From IMG/VR virus record IMGVR_UViG_3300025872_000172, positions 1 through 33,437 of that record: a stretch of 33,437 nucleotides of DNA; one strand, 5' to 3'. The DNA is from a virus. Of this stretch, positions 6,004-12,289 are shown piece after piece. Position numbers and translations under genes: made by a program. Under the pieces are notes generated by a model. The model was not told where the DNA came from. It saw only the letters and a program-made list of their open reading frames with translations, and did no database searches. Every line of letters starts with the position of its first letter. Positions within the stretch are counted from its first letter, which is position 1.

Positions 6004-6387
6004 TTATAGTTCAAGGGTGTCGTTGGCTACATGCAGCCGGGTGATGCGCACGCCCTCATAAAAGTGGGCGAAGGCGTCAAGGCTCTCGCCTGGGTTGCGG
6101 GCACGTATGCGCCACTCGACCTGCTCATGCTCGTCAAGCGGGCCGGTGAGCTTGCCGATATAGATGCAAAAGGTGTAGGGCACGCCCTCCTCGTAGTAGC
6201 CGAAGCCGGTGTCGTACCTATCCTCCTCGCGGCGGTTTTCGGTCCACTCGTAGGCAACGTCGGCGCCAGGCTTGAGGTTGATGTAGTTGGGCTGGTCGAA
6301 CCAGTAGGTGAGCTCCCAGAGGCTGGCTTTGATAGTGTGACCAAAAAAGCAGCCGCGATACTCGTAAGGTGTGGTGTTGGTTTCCAT
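6004..6387 (-). CDS. Hypothetical 127-aa early protein (METNT start)
   Basis: The ATG at 6387 follows an ACC-repeat leader without a Shine-Dalgarno. The protein is acidic and aromatic-rich (LWELTYWFDQPNYINLKPG, YDTGFGYYEEGVPYTFCIYI). No membrane segment or known motif is visible. It lies downstream of a strong terminator, and I see no clear promoter in the 51-bp gap. It may depend on read-through. Function unknown. Confidence 0.68.
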   Translation of the reverse strand: METNTTPYEYRGCFFGHTIKASLWELTYWFDQPNYINLKPGADVAYEWTENRREEDRYDTGFGYYEEGVPYTFCIYIGKLTGPLDEHEQVEWRIRARNPGESLDAFAHFYEGVRITRLHVANDTLEL

Positions 6388-6420
6388 GGGTGTGGTGTGG
6401 TGTGGTGGTTTTGGTTGATC

Positions 6421-6458
6421 ATTAAAAACGTCGCGGGCTTACTTGAGCCCGTGACGTT
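6421..6458 (-). terminator. Strong intrinsic terminator overlapping a stop codon
   Basis: On the minus strand a 13-bp stem (arms 6446-6458 and 6427-6439, with one G-U pair) encloses a 6-nt loop and is followed by a T-rich tail (TTTAAT after the last TT of the stem). The TAA stop of the gene at 6439-6696 lies at the loop and inner edge of the stem. Together with the promoter at 6724-6781 this makes that gene a one-gene transcript, unless read-through occurs. Confidence 0.8.
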
Positions 6459-6696
6459 GTGCGAAGGCCTTGGTGCTGGCCCAGCTGTTCCAGTCAGTGT
6501 GCAGCGCCACGCTGATGGCCTGCTCAATGGTGAGGCCTTTGAAGCGCACACCGTAGTTGAACACTGAGCAGCTGCCCGCGTACACGGTCGCCATGTACTC
6601 AGCATAGCGCTCATTCATGTAGTCGGCGGGACCGCTAACTACACCGTTAGAAATTGAGAAGGCCAGATCGGCGGAGGGGTTGAAGGTCGTGCTCAT
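6439..6696 (-). CDS. Hypothetical 85-aa protein, single-gene early transcript
   Basis: The ATG at 6696 lies about 30 nt after the predicted start of promoter P1. The protein has no known motif. It contains a polar N-terminus (MSTTFNPSADLAFSISNGVV), an aromatic middle (YMNERYAEYMATVYAGSCSV) and a helical end (LTIEQAISVALHTDWNSWAS). It is bracketed by a strong promoter and a strong terminator, an arrangement that suggests high, separately controlled expression of a small early protein, for example a host-takeover or regulatory factor. The role is inference. Confidence 0.7.
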   Translation of the reverse strand: MSTTFNPSADLAFSISNGVVSGPADYMNERYAEYMATVYAGSCSVFNYGVRFKGLTIEQAISVALHTDWNSWASTKAFAQRHGLK

Positions 6697-6723
6697 GGCG
6701 CGGGGTTTAGGGGTTTTGTGTGC

Positions 6724-6781
6724 TTGACGAGGTCAAAGATATACACAAAAACGCACCCCGCAAGTATTTTTTACACTTGCA
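6724..6781 (-). promoter_or_regulatory. Bacteroidota-type early promoter P1 with two inverted repeats
   Basis: TTG (complement of 6761-6763), a 19-bp spacer and TATCTTTG (complement of 6734-6741) match the Bacteroidota consensus exactly. The inverted repeat GCAAGT (6760-6765)/ACTTGC (6775-6780) covers the -33 region, and TTGAC-GAG-GTCAA (6724-6736) covers the start point. The same two repeats in the same positions occur at P2. The rest of the 6697-6825 gap, between the single-gene transcript and the late region, holds no gene I can support. Confidence 0.8.
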
Positions 6782-6825
6782 CGCGTAACTGATTGAAAAA
6801 CAGCACTAAAAAATTATTGCATCCC

Positions 6826-7155
6826 CTAGTTTTCGGGCATGTAGGTGTGAAAAGCCAGCAGCTTGGTCATGTGCTGCGCAGCGTCAAGCTCATGCTGGTG
6901 CCGGATCGCGATTTCGTCGCGTAGCCGCTTCTCTTGCAGCAGGTACTCCAGCTCCCAGCCCTGCGCCTGGTCGCTCCAGGCTTTGGGGCCGATGACCCGC
7001 ACCAGGGTGCCGTAGATGTGCGCAGCCTGGTCAAGGTTGCCGGAGCGCTCAGCAGCTTGCGCCATGGCCTCAAGGGCGCCGGTTAAGGCCGCAGCGGTTT
7101 CGCCGGCACGTTGTACGTCGTACCAGCGCCCGCCCTTCAGTAGTTCGTCGTCCAT
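6826..7155 (-). CDS. Hypothetical 109-aa helical protein, end of the late region
   Basis: The ATG at 7155 follows the stop of a 19-residue micro-ORF by one base. The protein is almost entirely helical (ETAAALTGALEAMAQAAERS, then LDQAAHIYGTLVRVIG, with a long charged helix around EYLLQEKRLRDEIAIRHQHE). No membrane segment or catalytic motif. It is the last gene of the leftward late region. Function unknown. Confidence 0.68.
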   Translation of the reverse strand: MDDELLKGGRWYDVQRAGETAAALTGALEAMAQAAERSGNLDQAAHIYGTLVRVIGPKAWSDQAQGWELEYLLQEKRLRDEIAIRHQHELDAAQHMTKLLAFHTYMPEN

Positions 7156-7156
7156 T

Positions 7157-7216
7157 TTAATAGCCGCGGCGGTAGTACCACCACCACCACAAAGGTAGGA
7201 GAATGACTAGCTTCAT
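7157..7216 (-). CDS. 19-residue Trp-rich hydrophobic micro-ORF
   Basis: Encodes MKLVILLPLWWWWYYRRGY. Its ATG overlaps the TGA of the upstream gene (ATGA), and its TAA ends one base before the ATG of the next gene, so it exactly fills the space between them. The pattern is a short hydrophobic segment, four Trp, two Tyr and a basic end, as in membrane-interface micropeptides. The Trp run comes from four TGG codons in a row, so chance low complexity must be considered. I give it moderate weight because of the perfect coupling on both sides. Confidence 0.5.
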   Translation of the reverse strand: MKLVILLPLWWWWYYRRGY

Positions 7217-7464
7217 GAGTTGCTTGGGTTTGATGTGTATAGGGTCGCCACGTACACCTCGGCGGCCTTTTCGCTGCCGTCGTTGGTCTTGGCGTGGCCG
7301 GCTCGGTAGATGCGCTCAAGCTCCCACCGCTCAGCCACCAGCTTGAGCTCGGCCTGCTCGATGGCCATGCGCAGCCCGTGGATCATGTCGGGCGTCAGCA
7401 GGCTCACCAGGTCGGTCATGGCTTGCAGTTCACGTATGAGCTGCGCGATCGGTGTGCGCTTCAT
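7213..7464 (-). CDS. Hypothetical 83-aa helical protein
   Basis: The ATG at 7464 overlaps the upstream TGA by 4 bp, fixing the start (MKRTPIAQLIRELQ). The protein is largely helical: AMTDLVSLLTPDMIHGLRMA, EQAELKLVAERWELERIY, then a polar tail (KTNDGSEKAAEVYVATLYTS). No signal peptide or membrane segment. Its stop overlaps the micro-ORF. Function unknown. Confidence 0.68.
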   Translation of the reverse strand: MKRTPIAQLIRELQAMTDLVSLLTPDMIHGLRMAIEQAELKLVAERWELERIYRAGHAKTNDGSEKAAEVYVATLYTSNPSNS

Positions 7465-7697
7465 GGTGTGATTGCTTGCGCGAGCTCGGCCAGCTTGTCG
7501 GCCAGGCGGTAGATGCCGTCGCGGGTGCTGAAGGTCCACGCCTCGGTGGCTAGCGTGTAGGTGGTGTCGGTGCCGACGGTGTGCGCCGTCAGCTGCATGC
7601 GCTGGTTTTGCTCCCAGGGCATCGGGTCGGGTTGCTCGATGGTGCAGGTGGCGAGCTGCTCGACTACCTGCGGGGTGGTGGTTTCGGTGGTGTCCAT
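7461..7697 (-). CDS. Hypothetical 78-aa protein behind a terminator
   Basis: The start is the ATG at 7697 (MDTTETTTPQVVEQL); the open frame upstream runs through the terminator and is shadow. The 78-aa protein is acidic and Thr-rich, with a beta-like middle (QRMQLTAHTVGTDTTYTLAT) and a helical end (LADKLAELAQAITP). The ATG is only about 12 nt past the T-run of the lysis-operon terminator, so expression probably depends on read-through or an unseen promoter. Function unknown. Confidence 0.65.
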   Translation of the reverse strand: MDTTETTTPQVVEQLATCTIEQPDPMPWEQNQRMQLTAHTVGTDTTYTLATEAWTFSTRDGIYRLADKLAELAQAITP

Positions 7698-7708
7698 GCG
7701 GTAAAAAT

Positions 7709-7738
7709 AAAAAAAAAGGCGAGCACCCGGTGCCCGCC
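7709..7738 (-). terminator. Intrinsic terminator after the lysis cassette
   Basis: On the minus strand a 9-bp stem with one mismatch (arms 7730-7738 and 7718-7726) and a 3-nt loop is followed by nine T (7709-7717), then ATTTTTA. It ends the large structural and lysis operon just after the 32-aa TM peptide. Confidence 0.85.
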
Positions 7739-7771
7739 CCAAAGTAGCCCGCAAAGGCCACGCTGCGCCCT

Positions 7772-7870
7772 TCAGCGCCAAAAGATAGCCAAGGCCACCA
7801 GGCAGGCTATGGCCAGCCCCATGCACACCTCGACCATGTACATGGCCAGCCAGTGCATCCGGCGCCTCAT
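7772..7870 (-). CDS. 32-residue membrane micropeptide of the lysis cassette
   Basis: Reads MRRRMHWLAMYMVEVCMGLA followed by IACLVALAIFWR. The basic start and about 20 hydrophobic residues make one membrane segment. Its ATG overlaps the TGA of the holin-like gene (ATGA), and the cassette terminator follows 34 bp after its stop. Position and topology suggest a small holin, antiholin or lysis modulator. That is inference, and no family is recognised. It is too short for most gene callers. Confidence 0.6.
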   Translation of the reverse strand: MRRRMHWLAMYMVEVCMGLAIACLVALAIFWR

Positions 7871-8070
7871 TCGGCTGTCGTGAAGGCGTTGGTGATCGCC
7901 TTGCCGGCAGCGCCCACAATTATGAAGGCCACCGCCAGCCACTTGTCGTCGGCCACCACCGTGAACACGGCAGCGGAGGCGCTCACGTAGTTGAGGAAGT
8001 CGCCCACCATGCGCAGCACTGGCGCGGTCGGTTGGGTATAGTAGCTTGTTTTCAGTTTCAGCTTTGTCAT
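7867..8070 (-). CDS. Holin-like small membrane protein
   Basis: The 67-aa start (ATG 8070, MTKLKLKTSYYTQP) overlaps the TGA of the endopeptidase gene by 4 bp. Residues 21-45 and 47-62 are hydrophobic (MVGDFLNYVSASAAVFTVVA; WLAVAFIIVGAAGKAITNAF), separated by a polar DDK turn, which fits a two-TM holin hairpin. Holins open the inner membrane to release the lysozyme. The order XhlA-like, M15, holin-like, TM peptide is a typical lysis cassette. The fold is inferred from hydropathy only. Confidence 0.7.
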   Translation of the reverse strand: MTKLKLKTSYYTQPTAPVLRMVGDFLNYVSASAAVFTVVADDKWLAVAFIIVGAAGKAITNAFTTAE

Positions 8071-8549
8071 GGGGTTGGGGTGTAAGGTATGTATTGGGTG
8101 ATGCCCTTGGGGCTTTTGCGGGCGCGTAGCACCTCGCGGCGGTTGCGCCCGGCGTTGTAGCTCACGTGCACCCAGTCGGGCCGCTTGTCGTCGCCGAACT
8201 CCCATATGAGCTGGTCGAACTCAAGGCGCTTGCGCACGAAGTCGAACAGCAGGGCGTTGGTGATGCGCAAGGTGGCCAGCGGGTCGCAGTCGATGTCGAT
8301 GGCCTCGCCCTTGCAGTGCTGGCTGGTCTTGCTGCCGCCGATTTTTACGTTGAGCGTAGGGCTCCGGTAAAAGCTGGTGATGGGTAGCCGGCGCCCAAAG
8401 TAGTCGCACAGCGGGTCGTACACCTTGAAACATAGGATGCGCATGTTGTCAAGCGCCTCCTCGCTGGGCTCGTTGTCGATGCCGTAGCGCAGCGCCGTGG
8501 CGCTCTTGTACGTGTCGGCATAGCTTGCCCAGCGGCTCACCAGTTTCAT
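8067..8549 (-). CDS. Peptidase M15 (D,D-/L,D-carboxypeptidase-type) endolysin
   Basis: Encodes 160 aa. The start is the ATG at 8549, overlapping the TGA of the upstream gene. The zinc-peptidase motif pair of the M15A/M15_3 family is clear: ITSFYRSPTLN (57-67), SQHCKGEAIDID with His78 and Asp85, and DWVHVSY with His128. The family cuts peptide cross-links or stems of peptidoglycan in the periplasm at the end of infection. No signal peptide is seen, so export would need the adjacent holin-like proteins. The length is normal for single-domain M15 phage endolysins. Confidence 0.9.
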   Translation of the reverse strand: MKLVSRWASYADTYKSATALRYGIDNEPSEEALDNMRILCFKVYDPLCDYFGRRLPITSFYRSPTLNVKIGGSKTSQHCKGEAIDIDCDPLATLRITNALLFDFVRKRLEFDQLIWEFGDDKRPDWVHVSYNAGRNRREVLRARKSPKGITQYIPYTPTP

Positions 8550-8809
8550 CGGTTCAAGTTGGTATAAATTGCCACGGCCATGCTCAGCAGGCTCACGGCA
8601 CCCACGGCGATGAGCCACAGCTTGTACATGCCACGGCGCTCGCTGGTTTCGTTTTCAAGCAGCCGCACGCGGTTCTCAATGTCCTCGATGATTTTCTCCT
8701 CGATGCGTGCCACCTTGACCGCCAGCGCTCGGTGCTGGTCGAGGTGGTTTTCTTGCCGCTCAGTGAGCACCAGCAGGAGCTCCTTTTCAGTCATTTGCGC
8801 GTATTGCAT
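8546..8809 (-). CDS. XhlA-like coiled-coil membrane protein of the lysis cassette
   Basis: Encodes 87 aa from the ATG at 8809; a second ATG at 8794 (MTEKELLLVL) is possible. Residues 5-60 form a charged coiled coil (LTERQENHLDQHRALAVKVA, EEKIIEDIENRVRLLENETS). Residues 63-84 are one membrane segment (MYKLWLIAVGAVSLLSMAVA). This is the layout of haemolysin XhlA-type proteins that work with holins. Its stop overlaps the endolysin start. The 54-bp gap upstream holds nothing I can support. Confidence 0.75.
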   Translation of the reverse strand: MQYAQMTEKELLLVLTERQENHLDQHRALAVKVARIEEKIIEDIENRVRLLENETSERRGMYKLWLIAVGAVSLLSMAVAIYTNLNR

Positions 8810-8863
8810 GGGGCGTAAATTTAAGGCTGCGCCGGGCGGCTCGTTTGCACCACGCTGCACGGT

Positions 8864-9166
8864 TCAAAGGTTTGCGACTACATGCGCAAAGATCGGCTCG
8901 TCGTCGCTGCCCCAGTTGGCCACCAGTGCCATGGGTAGCTCCATGGTGCCGGAGCTTGTCACCGGCTTGCTGATGGTGTAGGCCTGGTCGCCGTGTTGGT
9001 CGAGCACCGGCAGGCCGGTCACCTCGTCGGTGGCCATGTACACGATGTACTCGCACACCTGCCAGCTCACGGTGCCAGGTGCGGTGTTGAAGTCGTAGCC
9101 CGCGTATAGCTCAAGGCGCAGCAGGGTGTTGGCGCTCAGCTGGCGCTCGTTGTGTTCAAGTTGCAT
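8864..9166 (-). CDS. Hypothetical 100-aa protein after the glycine-rich fibre
   Basis: The ATG at 9166 begins 3 bp after the stop of the glycine-rich fibre gene. The sequence looks beta-rich (NTLLRLELYAGYDFNTAPGT, SWQVCEYIVYMATDEVTG, AYTISKPVTSSGTMELPM), with no signal or membrane segment. Placement between the fibres and lysis genes suits a fibre-assembly chaperone or small virion protein. No homology is recognised. Confidence 0.65.
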   Translation of the reverse strand: MQLEHNERQLSANTLLRLELYAGYDFNTAPGTVSWQVCEYIVYMATDEVTGLPVLDQHGDQAYTISKPVTSSGTMELPMALVANWGSDDEPIFAHVVANL

Positions 9167-9169
9167 GTG

Positions 9170-10390
9170 CTAGTAGATTTCCATGACCAGGCAAAGGCCG
9201 TCGGCTCCGTTGCCACCTGCGCCGCTTGTTGTGCCGTTCACCGATGCGCGGCCACCGCCGCCGCCTGCGCCGTAGTTGCCGCCGTTACCGGCTGCCGTGC
9301 TTGGTGGAAAGCCACCCGCGCCGCCGGTGCCGATGCCCTTGCTGGTGGTTAAGGTTGAGCTGAAAAGCAGGTACACGCTGCGGTTGTCGGTGCCGTTGGG
9401 TGCCACGCCCGAGGTCGGGCCGGTTTGCAGTACGCCGTTTTGAACCACGCCACCACCAGCGCCTCCGGAGATTGCGTTGGTGTTGCTGGTGTTGATACCA
9501 CCACCACCACCACCGCCGGGGACTGAGCCGGCACCGGCAAAGCCACCACCCGCCGCCGTACCGTTACCGCTACCACCAGCACCACCACCGGCAGCGGTTA
9601 GTGCGTAGGGTCCACTAGAAGGTGTGCAGCTTGCAGCTTGTCCACCCGTGCCCGCCGTACCGGCAGCAGCCGTGCCACCCGTACCGCCGCCGCCACCTTT
9701 GGCGATGACCACCGCGCCGAAGCTCGTGTCGCCGCCTGCCGTGCCTGGGTTTCCGTTGGTGTCGTCACTGCCCGCACCCGTGCCACCCGTGCCACCGGTG
9801 CCCACCGTTACCGTCACCGATGCCATGAGGTCCATCGCTGCCACCTGCGTCCATACGACCGCACCACCACCACCACCACCACCGCCGAAGCGGTTAGTGC
9901 CCGCAGCACCACGGCGACCGCTGCCACCACCACCACCGGCGCCCACCGCTGCGATGAGCACCCGCTTGAGGCCGTTGGGCTTGCTCCATGTCGATGTGCC
10001 GGCAGTGTACTCCTGCACGATTAGCACCGGTGCACCTGCCCCGCTAAGCACCTGCCAGCCGATGTCGCGCGACCACTCAAGGGTTTCGCCCGGTTGCAGT
10101 TCAAAGCTCGCCAGCTTGTATTGGTTGGTCTGGTCGTATAGGTACACCGTCACCGTGTGCTTGCTGGTGTCGCCGTTGTAGATGTTCAAGTGAGCCACCT
10201 GCAAAGCTGCACCACTGACTCCGGTCAGCAGCACCGTGGGCGTGCTGTCAAGGTAGGCCTGGGTCGTGCTTTGCGGCAGGGTCATGCCGGCGCTGTTTAT
10301 TTCGTTGTAGCTGACCACCACCGCCGGTTGGTTGGTGGTGTAGCCTGCGGCAAGGACCGCCTCAAGGGTGTATTGGTCTTGTATGTACAT
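9170..10390 (-). CDS. Glycine-rich tail appendage protein
   Basis: Encodes 406 aa. The N-terminal 130 residues are a beta-type virion-attachment region. From about residue 132 a domain of the glycine-rich appendage type begins (YTAGTSTWSKPNGLKRVLIA, then AVGAGGGGGSG) with polyglycine stretches separated by short beta segments to the C-terminus. Such domains form polyglycine sandwiches at the tips of phage adhesins and bind the host surface; I use the T4-like gp38 and Gly_rich_2 families as reference. The encoding DNA is full of CCA/CCG triplet runs, a likely site of slippage and host-range change. Confidence 0.75.
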   Translation of the reverse strand: MYIQDQYTLEAVLAAGYTTNQPAVVVSYNEINSAGMTLPQSTTQAYLDSTPTVLLTGVSGAALQVAHLNIYNGDTSKHTVTVYLYDQTNQYKLASFELQPGETLEWSRDIGWQVLSGAGAPVLIVQEYTAGTSTWSKPNGLKRVLIAAVGAGGGGGSGRRGAAGTNRFGGGGGGGGAVVWTQVAAMDLMASVTVTVGTGGTGGTGAGSDDTNGNPGTAGGDTSFGAVVIAKGGGGGTGGTAAAGTAGTGGQAASCTPSSGPYALTAAGGGAGGSGNGTAAGGGFAGAGSVPGGGGGGGINTSNTNAISGGAGGGVVQNGVLQTGPTSGVAPNGTDNRSVYLLFSSTLTTSKGIGTGGAGGFPPSTAAGNGGNYGAGGGGGRASVNGTTSGAGGNGADGLCLVMEIY

Positions 10391-10391
10391 G

Positions 10392-11597
10392 TCAGTAGGT
10401 TGCAGTGATGGCGAACACCTGCGCGGTGGTCGGTCCGGTTGGTGCAGGGCTTGCCGGTTCCCACAAGCTGGTGGCGCCGTTGTAGGTTAGCACGTCGCCG
10501 GAGCTCGGTGCCGTTTCAGCCACGTCGTGAAGCTCGGCCAGCTCGTAGCCGTTTTGGATGGCATACAGCACCCGCCCGTTGGTGGTTTGTTTGCGCGTGA
10601 CCGTGCCGATAAACACGGCGTGGTTGGGTGATGCCGGTGGCGTAGTGGTCACCTGCCCGGGGGTGGTGCTCAGCCAAAGCCGGTCGCCCACGTTGTATGC
10701 GTTGGTGTTGAGGTTGTGCACCTGGCCGCTGGTCACCACGTAGCCCGTGTCGCTGTCGGCGATGGTGTCGTACACCGCGCCCAAGGTTTTCGAGCTGCCG
10801 GCCTCGGTGGCTGCGTCAGCCAGCAGGATTTCGGGAAAGTTGGCCGAGCTGCTGCTGGTCTTGAGGTACACGATGGCACCCTTGGCGATCGGTGCGCCGG
10901 TCTTGTTGATGACCATGACCTGCTCGCGCTCGCTTGCCTCCACGATGCCGTCTTGGTCCGGGTCGTACACGCTGGTCAGCATGTCGCCGATGACCGCCGG
11001 CTTGTTGGTTATGTCGGCCCAGTCCACCTCGTAGGCCACGTCGGCGGCCACCACCACGCCGTCTTGGTCGGGGTCGTACACGCTGGTAAACATGTCACCG
11101 GGCACCGGCAGGCTCACCCACACCACACCGGCGGCAGCGTTGGGGTCGGCGGCCAGCACCTGCGCAGGGTCACCGGCCACGATCGGCACGAACTCGCCCA
11201 CCTGGTCGTCCCAGGCCAGCATCTGGCCCTTGGTCGTCGGCTCGCCCCACCAGGTGCGCACCTCCTGCTCGGTTATGATCACCGGCTGGTTGGTCACGTC
11301 AGCCCAGTCCACCTCGTAAGCTACGCGGGCGCTGTTCACGGTGCCATTGTCGAGGCTGTCGTACACGCTTTTGAGCATGTCACCGGTGGCCTCGCCTGGT
11401 GCGAACTTTTGAGCGCTCAGCGCCCAGAGGGTGTTGAAGTCGTCGGCACCGTTGCCGAACACAAAGCCCGCAGGCGATGTGCCGGCACCTCCGGCGTGCA
11501 CCAGCCCCACCTCGCCATGCAGCAGGATCGGGTTGGCGGCTTGCCACTGCGCCAGGGTGCCCCGGCGTACTTTCATGCGTATAGTCGCGGTCAACAT
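10392..11597 (-). CDS. Tail fibre with an Mtd-like N-terminus and EF-hand-like repeats
   Basis: Encodes 401 aa. Residues 8-35 (MKVRRGTLAQWQAANPILLH, then GEVGLVHA) fit the attachment motif found at the start of many fibres, including Mtd and hyaluronidase-like fibres. Three repeats follow (about 72-108, 167-203, 204-223), two of them with a DPDQDG Ca-binding-like loop followed by YEVDWADITNKP. The C-terminal half is a beta domain with EREQVMVINKTGAPIAKGAI. It probably sits at the tail tip and contacts the host. The ATG overlaps the upstream TAA (TAATG). An internal ATG (codon 8) is possible. No reverse transcriptase or template repeat accompanies it. Confidence 0.75.
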   Translation of the reverse strand: MLTATIRMKVRRGTLAQWQAANPILLHGEVGLVHAGGAGTSPAGFVFGNGADDFNTLWALSAQKFAPGEATGDMLKSVYDSLDNGTVNSARVAYEVDWADVTNQPVIITEQEVRTWWGEPTTKGQMLAWDDQVGEFVPIVAGDPAQVLAADPNAAAGVVWVSLPVPGDMFTSVYDPDQDGVVVAADVAYEVDWADITNKPAVIGDMLTSVYDPDQDGIVEASEREQVMVINKTGAPIAKGAIVYLKTSSSSANFPEILLADAATEAGSSKTLGAVYDTIADSDTGYVVTSGQVHNLNTNAYNVGDRLWLSTTPGQVTTTPPASPNHAVFIGTVTRKQTTNGRVLYAIQNGYELAELHDVAETAPSSGDVLTYNGATSLWEPASPAPTGPTTAQVFAITATY

Positions 11598-11905
11598 TAT
11601 GGGCAGCCTCCAGTAATTAGGTTAAAGCCAAGGATGCCGGCGTACACCTCACCGGGTGCACCGCCGTCGATTAGGTCGTACATGGGCGTGGGCACCACCT
11701 CACCGCTCACCACCTCGCCGGTGGCTTGCAGTTGAAGCTCGACCTGCACGGCCACGGCGGTCACCAGCTCCAGCTCAGCGGTTGCCGTGTACTCAAGGTA
11801 GTCGGCGGCGATTAAAAGGCCACCACCGAGCTCAGCCGGTTGGGTGTTGATGGCAGGCTGCACCGTGGCGCCTGCTTGGGTCACCAGTTGCAGCTCGATG
11901 CTCAT
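11597..11905 (-). CDS. Small beta-rich structural protein
   Basis: Encodes 102 aa. It has a repeated hydrophobic/polar beta pattern (MSIELQLVTQAGATVQPAIN, EYTATAELELVTAVAVQVEL) and a Gly-rich end. The ATG at 11905 overlaps the upstream stop by 4 bp, and the stop overlaps the fibre ATG. Likely a fibre-connector or baseplate-type accessory protein from its position. No family recognised. Confidence 0.65.
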   Translation of the reverse strand: MSIELQLVTQAGATVQPAINTQPAELGGGLLIAADYLEYTATAELELVTAVAVQVELQLQATGEVVSGEVVPTPMYDLIDGGAPGEVYAGILGFNLITGGCP

Positions 11906-12285
11906 AGTGCGCTCGTACCTTCAAAGATTGACCGCTCGACCTGCTCTAGCACGATGTCGGTGGCGATGCTGTACTGAGCACCGTCCACGAAGTCGGGGTC
12001 GGGCAGTACCACCACCACCTCGAGCCGCGCGGTCTTTTCCAAAGCCGTCAAGCTCTCGGTGCGGTTGAGCACCACCTCGACCACGCCGCCAGCGGTGTAG
12101 TCAAGGATCGGACCGAAGCCCTCGGCGCTTTTGTCGATTAGCGACCACTTGCCGATGACCCGGCGCCCGTCGCCGTAAAGCCCCACCAGGATGCCCAAGG
12201 CGGGGGTGAGGTCGATGGGTGCGCCGGTGGCCTTGTTGGTCACCGTTACGCTGATGCGGTAGCTGCCGCCTCTGATTAGTGCCAT
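11902..12285 (-). CDS. Baseplate/appendage accessory protein (immunoglobulin-like pattern)
   Basis: Encodes 127 aa. The pattern ISVTVTNKATGAPIDLTPA, GILVGLYGDGRRVIGKWSLI, GVVEVVLNRTESLTALEKTA, RLEVVVVLPDPDFVDGAQYS suits a beta-sandwich like the N-terminal domain of BppU-type baseplate proteins, which connects receptor-binding proteins to the tail. The fold call is from the pattern only. It lies between the beta-helix fibre and the Mtd-like fibre. Confidence 0.65.
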   Translation of the reverse strand: MALIRGGSYRISVTVTNKATGAPIDLTPALGILVGLYGDGRRVIGKWSLIDKSAEGFGPILDYTAGGVVEVVLNRTESLTALEKTARLEVVVVLPDPDFVDGAQYSIATDIVLEQVERSIFEGTSAL

Positions 12286-12289
12286 GTTT

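Noticed and set aside
9480-9960. CRISPR-like or satellite array of CCA/CCG triplets
   Set aside because: There are no regular repeat-spacer units. The triplets encode the polyglycine parts of the appendage protein.
10392-11597. Diversity-generating retroelement, suggested by the Mtd-like N-terminus
   Set aside because: No reverse transcriptase gene and no template/variable repeat pair is present. The shared motif is only the general fibre attachment segment.
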